A stretch of 64,000 bases of DNA from assembly GCA_016794345.1 (NCBI GenBank), contig JAEUKE010000129.1, positions 1 through 64,000 of the forward strand, written 5' to 3'. How positions within the stretch are numbered: the first letter of the stretch is position 1; each line of letters starts with the position of its first letter. Positions 57,704 to 64,000 of this stretch are shown here, piece after piece. The position numbers and the translations under genes are program-made. The notes beneath the pieces were generated by a model that saw nothing but the letters and a program-made list of their open reading frames with translations, made no database searches and had not been told where the DNA came from. This DNA comes from Myxococcales bacterium. Its GTDB lineage: Bacteria > Myxococcota_A > Polyangia > Polyangiales > Polyangiaceae.

Positions 57704-59099
57704 TGGCGTCTCCTCGTGGCCGCGTCTTGCTCGGGGTGGTGCGTGCCGGCGCAGGACGTGCGGCTGGCGTGTGTCGTTGCGGCCGCGCCGAGCTCGAGGG
57801 CTCGGTCGCGACCACCTCGTTCGTCGTAGCGCCACGTGCCTCAGGGAAGAGCGCGGGCGGAGCGGCATGGGCCGTTGGAGGACCACCGTTGGTGGCAGCG
57901 GTCGAGCCCAGGACGAGCGAGCCTGCAGGAGCGTCACCGGCACGAGCGGGGGACGGCTCCGAAGCGGGCCAGAGACCGACGGTTAGGACGGTCACCCCGA
58001 GCACCCCCATCCCCGCAATCACAACCACCGCCCATTGGTGCCGTGGGCTCGGCGGCGCGGTGGTCTCCTGGATGCTCGCCACCTCGGCGACTGGCTCGGG
58101 CGGCGTCGACGCGGACCAGACGGTCCCCAGTGCGACGCCGGTGACGTCGGTGTCGACGCCGCGAGCGAGCGCGTACTGCGCGAGCGCGGCGCCCAGGCTC
58201 GCGATCGTCGGCCACCGATCGGCCGGCGCCTTGGCCAGGCCTCGCTTGAGGATCGCCCAGAGCGCGCTGTCGCCCGCGCCGAGATCCGTCGTCGGCACGG
58301 GGTCCTTGTCCGCTATGGCCCGGAACAGGTCGAAGCTCGACTCGCCTTCGAACGGCGCCCTCCCGGCGATGGCTTCGTAGAAGACGACCGTGAATGCCCA
58401 GACGTCTGCGCGCTCGTCGATCGCGGCCTGCTCACGCACTTGCTCGGGCGCCATGTATCCGGGGCTGCCCACCCAGCCGCCGGCCCGCGTGAGCTTCGTC
58501 TCCCCTTCGAGCACCTTGGCGACGCCGAAGTCCACGAGCTTGGGCGTGACGACGCCGGGGTCGGCCTGGGCAAGGATGATGTTCTCGGGCTTGAGATCCC
58601 GGTGGACGATCCCGCGCCGGTGGACCGCGGCGAGCGCGTGCGCGATCGGGAGGAGTGTCTTGCACGCCGTGAGCGCGTCCAGCCTCACCTTGCGGTCGAG
58701 GAGGTTCGCGAGGCTCTCTCCCTCGACGACCTCCATCACGATGAACGGGTCGCCGCTGCTCGTTCGCCCGAAGTCGAAGATCGACACGATCGACGGGTGC
58801 CGGATCCGGGCCGCCGCGCGCGCCTCCACCAGGAGCCGCTCGGCGCTCGTGTCGGAAGCTGCCTCCCGTCGGATGAGCTTCACCGCGACGTCGACGTCGA
58901 GCGTCAGGTTGCGGGCGCGCCAGACCGTCCCCATTCCTCCTCGACCGAGCACGGCGTCGAGCCGGTACTTGTCGGCGATGACCTCGCCTGGCTTGTAGGG
59001 CCCGTTCGCGATGCCGTCCGAGAGCGCCGGCGGAGCGCCGGTGCTCGTCGTGGTCTCGAGCCGCTGTCGGTCGAGGTCGGAGAGGGGCGAGAGGGGCAC
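57687..59099 (-). CDS. Membrane Ser/Thr protein kinase, first gene of a three-gene operon
   Basis: The protein (about 470 aa) has the complete kinase signature: LGRGGMGTVWRA, VAVKLI, HRDLKPEN, VDFGVAK and MAPEQVR. A single membrane segment (WAVVVIAGMGVLGVTVLTVGLW) is followed by a Ser/Pro/Ala/Arg-rich tail (about 90 residues). It is expected to phosphorylate cytoplasmic targets in response to an envelope signal, perhaps through the co-encoded TPR protein and Cys-rich lipoprotein. GTG 59099 was chosen; a TTG at 59126 is possible. It is divergent from the esterase gene across a short gap. Confidence 0.88.
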   Translation of the reverse strand: MPLSPLSDLDRQRLETTTSTGAPPALSDGIANGPYKPGEVIADKYRLDAVLGRGGMGTVWRARNLTLDVDVAVKLIRREAASDTSAERLLVEARAAARIRHPSIVSIFDFGRTSSGDPFIVMEVVEGESLANLLDRKVRLDALTACKTLLPIAHALAAVHRRGIVHRDLKPENIILAQADPGVVTPKLVDFGVAKVLEGETKLTRAGGWVGSPGYMAPEQVREQAAIDERADVWAFTVVFYEAIAGRAPFEGESSFDLFRAIADKDPVPTTDLGAGDSALWAILKRGLAKAPADRWPTIASLGAALAQYALARGVDTDVTGVALGTVWSASTPPEPVAEVASIQETTAPPSPRHQWAVVVIAGMGVLGVTVLTVGLWPASEPSPARAGDAPAGSLVLGSTAATNGGPPTAHAAPPALFPEARGATTNEVVATEPSSSARPQRHTPAARPAPARTTPSKTRPRGDAIDPGF

Positions 59100-59191
59100 G
59101 TCGGCTCGCTCCCTCCAACGGCACAATCAGGTAGGCGGTTGAGCGCCCCGAACCACCCTTCTTTGCCGACTGCTGCTAGTTCTCTTCGACC

Positions 59192-60253
59192 TTGCCGAAG
59201 CTCCCGATCCCCGCCCGCCTCGAACGCCCGCTCCTCAAGGCCGTGCTCGGCGCTCCGGAGCCCGTGCTCCTGCGGCTCGCCGGCGTCCGCGCGCGCTCCC
59301 CCGAGGGCTACGATCTGGACCCGCAGGTGGCGACGCTCCTGCGGATGATGCGGCTCGCGGGCGAGCCGGAGCTCACCGACGGCTCCGTTTCCGACGCGCG
59401 CCGGCGCATGGAGCGAAACGGACCGCTCCTCGACTACACGGACGTGCGAGGCATCGACACACACGACCGCACGATCCCGGGGCCCACCTCGGCGCTGCGG
59501 GTGCGGGTGTACCGGAGCAAACGCGGCTCACGCGCGGGGCTCGTGTTCTTCCACGGGGGAGGCTTCGTGCTCGGGTCGATCGCGTCCCACGACGGCGTCT
59601 GCCGCGCGCTCGTCGAGCTCGCTGACGTAACGGTCATCTCGGTCGACTATCGGCTCGCACCGGAGCACCCGTTCCCCGCGGGCCTGGAGGACGCCGAGGC
59701 TGCTACACGCTGGGTCCTCGACAACGCCGAGAGCCTCGGGCTCTCGCCCACCGCTGTCGCCGTCGGGGGGGACAGCGCGGGCGGTAATCTCGCCGCGCTC
59801 GTGTGTCTCGCCCTCGCGCGCGCGGAGCGCCGCCCGGCCTTTCAGCTCCTCGTCTACCCGGCCACCGACTTCAGGCGTGGGCACGCTTCGCACCGCCATT
59901 TCGCGGAGGGGTTCCTCCTCGGTGAGCGGTCAATCGACCTGTTCCTCGAGCGCTACCTGAACGGCCGCGACCTCGTCCGAGATCCGCGGGTCTCGCCGCT
60001 CCTCGCCGACGATCACACGGGCTTGCCGCCTGCGTTGGTGCTCACCGCGGGCTTCGATCCGCTGCGCGACGAAGGCGCGGCCTACGCCGCGCGGCTGCGG
60101 GCAGCGGGGGTCGACGCCCACCATGTGTGCGCCGAGAGCCTCGTCCACGGCTTCTTCAACATGGGCGGGATGGTGCGCGCCGCGGACGAGGTCATCCGTC
60201 GCGCAGCCGCGCGTCTGCGCGACGCGCTCCACAGCTCCCCCCTCACGAAGTGA
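59192..60253 (+). CDS. HSL-family alpha/beta hydrolase (esterase)
   Basis: The 353-aa protein has the family IV (hormone-sensitive lipase type) signature: VFFHGGGFVLGS as oxyanion hole, DYRLAPEHPFPAGLEDA, nucleophile elbow VGGDSAGGN, catalytic Asp in TAGFDPLRDEG and catalytic His in LVHGFFNM. It hydrolyses carboxyl esters, probably short acyl chains, in the cytoplasm. There is no signal peptide. The start is a TTG at 59192; the first 70 residues form a cap with an Arg-rich start. The last codons lie in the dispersed hairpin repeat. Confidence 0.9.
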   Translation: MPKLPIPARLERPLLKAVLGAPEPVLLRLAGVRARSPEGYDLDPQVATLLRMMRLAGEPELTDGSVSDARRRMERNGPLLDYTDVRGIDTHDRTIPGPTSALRVRVYRSKRGSRAGLVFFHGGGFVLGSIASHDGVCRALVELADVTVISVDYRLAPEHPFPAGLEDAEAATRWVLDNAESLGLSPTAVAVGGDSAGGNLAALVCLALARAERRPAFQLLVYPATDFRRGHASHRHFAEGFLLGERSIDLFLERYLNGRDLVRDPRVSPLLADDHTGLPPALVLTAGFDPLRDEGAAYAARLRAAGVDAHHVCAESLVHGFFNMGGMVRAADEVIRRAAARLRDALHSSPLTK

Positions 60254-60273
60254 GGGGGGCCGGGGGGTGAATC
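60235..60273 (-). repeat. Dispersed hairpin repeat, copy 2 (inverted), over the esterase stop
   Basis: On the minus strand it reads GATTCACCCCCC, GGCCCCCCTC, loop ACTTCGT and GAGGGGGGAG, matching copy 1 at 51374-51413 outside the loop. It also provides a strong hairpin at the 3' end of the esterase gene and may terminate it. Confidence 0.7.
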
Positions 60274-60361
60274 GACAGGGACGGACGCCACCAAGAACCC
60301 GACACCGTCTCTCTCGACACGACGTTAAGCCCCCGGAGCGAGGTGCCGCTACACGATCGAG

Positions 60362-63300
60362 TTGATCCCGCGCACCTCCCTCCACCCAACGAACGCCGCG
60401 CTGCTCGCGCTCGCGCTCCTCACCGTCGCCGGCCCGGGCTTCGCTCAGTCCGTCGCCGACGTGAAGATCCGGCAACCGAACGTCCTGCTCCTGGTCGACA
60501 CCTCGGGCTCGATGCACGCGAGCCAGTCCGGTAACCACGCGAACTGCTCCACCGAGAAGACCCGGTGGGTCATCCTCAGCGAGGTCCTCACCGGCACGAT
60601 CAACAACCTCAGCTGCAAGACGTCGAATCCAGGCGCGCACGTCATCGCCTCGAACGGGTGTCAGCCGGGGGAGAACACGCAGAGCTTCATCGCGAACGCG
60701 CTCGCCACGAACCCGTACGCGTTTCCGTATCACCAAGGCGCCGGCAAGAACAAAGAGCCGATCGGCTTTCGCGCCTCCTATGGTTGGTGCAGCTACAACG
60801 CCGCGGGGAACTGGGATCAGAAGAGCGACGGCATCATCGATACGTTCGCGGACAAGATCCGCTTCGGGCTGATGACGTTCGACCCGCTCGAATACGACAT
60901 CTACGGTCGCCCGCTCACCAACGGCTCGGGCTTCACCTATCCCCGCGATCACAACGCGCTGACGACGGGAGGCACGAGCTCACAGGCCAGCTACTGGTTC
61001 GAGAGCGGCTCGAACAACTGGCTGCTCGCCGGGATGCCGCCCACCGGCTACGCCGGAAACATCTTCCTCGACAACAGCAACGCCGCGATCTTCAAGTCCT
61101 GGGGCCAGGGGATCCATGGCCCCTGCACCGTGAGCCCCTGGAGCGATCCGGTCGGCTACTCCTGCCCCCAGGCGAACTTCGACCTCGGCGCCAAGAACCC
61201 CAAGGCGCGACCCTGGCTCGGTCGAATGGTGGGGTTCGGCAAATACGACAACGGCGCCGCCGACGTGATCGCGAACAACGAGATGGTCCAGCTCACGGTC
61301 CTGGGCGTCTCCAACTCCCTCGTCGGCTCCACGCCGCTCGCGTCGATGATGCGCGACGCCTACGAGCTCATCCTGAAGGACGACCAGACCCTCGGCGTCG
61401 CCGGCCCACACGAATACGACGTCGCGCCGACGCTCATCAAGATCGGGCCCAAGAACGACCCCTATGTGTTCGGGGCCGAGGCCGGTTGCCGCCAGCAGCA
61501 CGTGCTCGCCATCACGGACGGCGAGCCCAACGGCGACATCGTCGGGACGACGATGGGGCGCTGGGCCGAGAAGCTCTACACGGACTCGCCCGCGGTCAAC
61601 CGCGTGAAGACGCACATCATCGGCGTCGGAATGGACAAGGCGAGGTGGACCGCCGACCAGGTCCACACGAGCGACAAGGACTGCGCCGAGCTGGTTGCCT
61701 CGGACCTCGACGACACCCCGGACGGGACACCGCAGATCTGCGAGCGCTCGTCGCTCGACTCGACGGAGTGGCGGTTCGCCGACGAATGCAAGGTCGGCGG
61801 GCCCGTCTACAACGGAATGGGGCCCGACTGCAAGCCGGGCACGTGGGACGACACCCCAGGCATGTCGAACGCGGCGCGCTCCGCCATTCGGGCCTGCTGC
61901 AACATCCTGGACGTGGCCATCAAAGGGAGCGAGCCCGGCGACCCGTCGGCCAAGCCCTATTTCCCCAAGAGCCAGGCCGAGCTCAAGACCGTGATGAGCG
62001 ACATCGTGGGAAGCATCGCCGGCGGCACCATCAGCCGCACCACGCCTGCCTTCACCACGGCCTCTTCCAAGTCGGTCAATGGCAGCGCCAGCGCCGATTC
62101 CTACGAGATAAGGTCCTCCCTCGTCGCGCCCTCCGGCGAGCAGATGTGGAGCGGCAAGCTCGAGCGGATCCGGTGGACGTGCACGGGCGGGACGCAGAAG
62201 CTGAACCCGGACCGAGGGGACGACTTCGCCGTGAATCTCATCAACGGCTCGCCGCGGAGCTTCTTCACCGTCTCGGTCGCCACCCCGAACGGCCTCTCCG
62301 GCGGGTCGATCCGACCTCGCAAGACGTCCACCTCGAGCCCGGATCCGAACACGAACGACTGCCTGCACGGCTGCGGCTCAGCGAGCGTCGGCGATGTCGT
62401 CCGATTGGGCGGGGGAGGGGGACCCGGGAAGGACACATTGGCGAGCCTCTCCACGCTGAAGACCTCGATCGACGGGGCGGGGGGCCTGACGACGCGGGGT
62501 CTGCTCGAGCTCGACGTCTCGAAGAAGTCCGGGTGCGACGCGAAGACGAACGGCGGCGACGACCTCGGTGGCGTCTGGGACGAGAAGTGCGCCCAGAGCG
62601 TGATCGAATGGTACGGCGGTGCCGAGAAGCCTTACGGAAAGAACACGCCCACGCGTTACCCGGACGTGCTGGGCGGCGTGTACAGGTCGAGCCCGGTTGT
62701 CATCGATCCGCCGAAGCCCATCGAAGAAGACGAGCTCTTCTCGAGCGCCCGGACCGAGATCGCCGACGACACGACGTCGTTCGTCACCGAATACGGCGCT
62801 CGCCCGACGATGTTGTACGCGCAGACCGTGGACGGGCAGCTCCACGCTTTCGTCCTCAGCGCCAACGCGACGAGCGGCCCGTGGGCGGCGCCCTCCAAGG
62901 TCCCGCTCGTCGACTCGAAGGCGAACAACGAGCTCTGGACCTTCATCCCGCCCGCCGTGTTGCCCGGCCTGTTCACGAGCTTCGGCGTTCACGCCCGCCT
63001 CGCGGATGGACCGCTCGCGTGGGCAAACGTCGTCTTCTCCGCGGACCCGGCGGCCACCGGTCAGGTCCTCCCCTGGCGCACGATGGCCGACGTGGAGGAT
63101 GCGCGAGGGAAGTTTCGCACCATCCTCGTCGTCTCGAGCGGACCCTCGGTCCTCGGCGGCTTCTACTACGCGCTCGACGTGACCGATCCGCTCGCGCCGC
63201 GGTTCTTGTGGCAGCTCTCCGACGCGGGCGAGAACAAGGCCGAGCGGCGGCGGCTCTTCGGTGACTACGTGCCCGGCGCAGCCATCACGACGTTGCGGCT

Positions 63301-64000
63301 GAAGGAGCCGGGGCGGCCGGAGCGCCTCGTGCCCGTGGCTATCTTGTCGGGCGGTGGTATGCGGACGCTCCCTGTCGGCTCCACGAATCGGCGAAGAAAC
63401 CCCTCGGATTCGTGGGACTCGAGCGACGGTCACACGCCGCGCTCGATGATCCGGGATTGGGGCGCAGCGGTGCCGGCGCGCAGCGTGACCGTCGTCGAGC
63501 TGTACAGCGGGCGTATCATCATGCGGCTCGGCGGCGAGCGCGGGCTCGCCGGAGGCAACTCGGATCACCCGCGCGACGCCTCGGGGAAAGACATCCTGCA
63601 CGACGATGTCCTGCTCCCTGCCGCCGGGGCGAAGGGCTTCTTCGACAGCCCGATGACCGGGACTCCCGCCGTCTACCCCTCGGGCGTCGGCAAGGTGGCG
63701 ACGCGCGCGTACATCGGAGACCAGGACGGCACGCTCTGGCGCCTCTCGCTCTCCGACCCCGATCCGAAGAAGTGGACCGCGCAGATCGCCTTCGACGGCT
63801 ACAACTTCTCGGACAGCGACAGCACGATGAACGACGCCTGGGTCGAGGTCGGGCCCTCCAAGGGAAATACGCTCGGCCCCGTGCTCGCGACCCGGAGCCC
63901 GACCCTCTCCACCGCGGAAGACTTCGCCGCCGCAGGCCAGCAGATCACCAGCCCGCCCATCCTGTCGCTCGACGATCTCGGCGACACGACCGTGACGTTC
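60362..64000 (+). CDS. pilY1: PilY1-like type IV pilus tip protein with VWA domain (runs off the right edge)
   Basis: A single open frame of 1213 codons has no stop before the window end. The start is a TTG, the only start codon after an in-frame stop at 60326. It gives a signal peptide ending GPGFA-QS. A von Willebrand A-like domain follows with MIDAS LLVDTSGSM (Asp46, Ser48, Ser50) and later VLAITDGEPNGD. A mid region has many Cys. The C-terminal part shows PilY1 beta-propeller features: VLGGVYRSSPVVIDPP, MLYAQTVDGQLHAFVL, GGFYYALDVTDPLAPRFLWQ, GTPAVYPSGVGKVATRAYIGDQDGTLWRL. It probably acts at the type IV pilus tip in adhesion or pilus extension (gliding S-motility in myxobacteria). The end is missing. 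Another-frame shadow covers much of it. Confidence 0.88.
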   Translation, partial: MIPRTSLHPTNAALLALALLTVAGPGFAQSVADVKIRQPNVLLLVDTSGSMHASQSGNHANCSTEKTRWVILSEVLTGTINNLSCKTSNPGAHVIASNGCQPGENTQSFIANALATNPYAFPYHQGAGKNKEPIGFRASYGWCSYNAAGNWDQKSDGIIDTFADKIRFGLMTFDPLEYDIYGRPLTNGSGFTYPRDHNALTTGGTSSQASYWFESGSNNWLLAGMPPTGYAGNIFLDNSNAAIFKSWGQGIHGPCTVSPWSDPVGYSCPQANFDLGAKNPKARPWLGRMVGFGKYDNGAADVIANNEMVQLTVLGVSNSLVGSTPLASMMRDAYELILKDDQTLGVAGPHEYDVAPTLIKIGPKNDPYVFGAEAGCRQQHVLAITDGEPNGDIVGTTMGRWAEKLYTDSPAVNRVKTHIIGVGMDKARWTADQVHTSDKDCAELVASDLDDTPDGTPQICERSSLDSTEWRFADECKVGGPVYNGMGPDCKPGTWDDTPGMSNAARSAIRACCNILDVAIKGSEPGDPSAKPYFPKSQAELKTVMSDIVGSIAGGTISRTTPAFTTASSKSVNGSASADSYEIRSSLVAPSGEQMWSGKLERIRWTCTGGTQKLNPDRGDDFAVNLINGSPRSFFTVSVATPNGLSGGSIRPRKTSTSSPDPNTNDCLHGCGSASVGDVVRLGGGGGPGKDTLASLSTLKTSIDGAGGLTTRGLLELDVSKKSGCDAKTNGGDDLGGVWDEKCAQSVIEWYGGAEKPYGKNTPTRYPDVLGGVYRSSPVVIDPPKPIEEDELFSSARTEIADDTTSFVTEYGARPTMLYAQTVDGQLHAFVLSANATSGPWAAPSKVPLVDSKANNELWTFIPPAVLPGLFTSFGVHARLADGPLAWANVVFSADPAATGQVLPWRTMADVEDARGKFRTILVVSSGPSVLGGFYYALDVTDPLAPRFLWQLSDAGENKAERRRLFGDYVPGAAITTLRLKEPGRPERLVPVAILSGGGMRTLPVGSTNRRRNPSDSWDSSDGHTPRSMIRDWGAAVPARSVTVVELYSGRIIMRLGGERGLAGGNSDHPRDASGKDILHDDVLLPAAGAKGFFDSPMTGTPAVYPSGVGKVATRAYIGDQDGTLWRLSLSDPDPKKWTAQIAFDGYNFSDSDSTMNDAWVEVGPSKGNTLGPVLATRSPTLSTAEDFAAAGQQITSPPILSLDDLGDTTVTF

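Noticed and set aside
58778..58792. AGATCGACACGATCG, close to the operator repeat
   Set aside because: It lies inside a kinase coding region, is single and breaks the YGATC arm rule.
60565..63264. An 899-codon plus-strand frame
   Set aside because: Its translation is Arg/Gly/Ala-rich without domains. The frame beginning at 60362 carries VWA and PilY1 motifs over the same DNA.

Overview
The window looks like chromosomal DNA of a myxobacterium (Myxococcota, probably a Polyangiales/Sorangium-like lineage). Evidence: very high GC with strong third-position bias, seven Hanks-type Ser/Thr kinase or pseudokinase genes, many lipoproteins with Gly/Ser/Ala-rich linkers after the lipobox, MYXO-CTERM-like C-termini (Cys, membrane segment, Arg run), an FHA-domain sigma54 activator and a PilY1-like protein. 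No rRNA, tRNA, CRISPR array, IS element or replication origin was seen.

Region 1 (1-22.9 kb) is an orphan type VI secretion (T6SS) cargo island. It has one VgrG spike gene, three DUF2169 genes, a cholera-toxin-like ADP-ribosyltransferase, three unrecognised cargo-like proteins (one with two compensating frameshifts), a giant kinase-AAA-TPR protein, two TIMP-like secreted proteins and several lipoproteins, two of them paralogues. No sheath, tube, baseplate or ClpV gene is present. The island appears to be one regulon: six intergenic regions each hold two copies of a 15-bp inverted repeat YGATC-N5-GATCR, with centres 42, 51 or 73-74 bp apart (about 4, 5 and 7 helical turns), next to GG-N10-GC sigma54 (-24/-12) promoters. 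At four genes the -12 element lies only 13-15 nt from the start codon, which predicts leaderless or almost leaderless mRNAs.

Region 2 (23-33.7 kb): two secreted beta-helix proteins, a kinase with a divergent TPR protein, an FHA-sigma54 activator coupled to a lipoprotein, a lipoprotein and a SprT-like metalloprotein, with gene debris between them (SprT, HypB and desaturase-like remnants). Region 3 (33.8-50.5 kb): two coupled membrane alkaline-phosphatase-superfamily transferases, FtcD, a formylglycine-enzyme-like lipoprotein, a kinase/lipoprotein/TPR group, a PlsC-like acyltransferase, a lipin-like lipoprotein coupled to a TMTC-like membrane protein, and an enoyl-CoA-reductase-like SDR. Region 4 (50.6-64 kb): RNase HI, a coupled pair of apparent pseudoenzymes (iPGM-like protein plus pseudokinase), an FHA-histidine kinase-receiver protein, a second kinase/TPR/lipoprotein operon, an HSL-type esterase and a PilY1-like protein that runs off the right edge.

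All functions are read from translated motifs and context. No database search was run.
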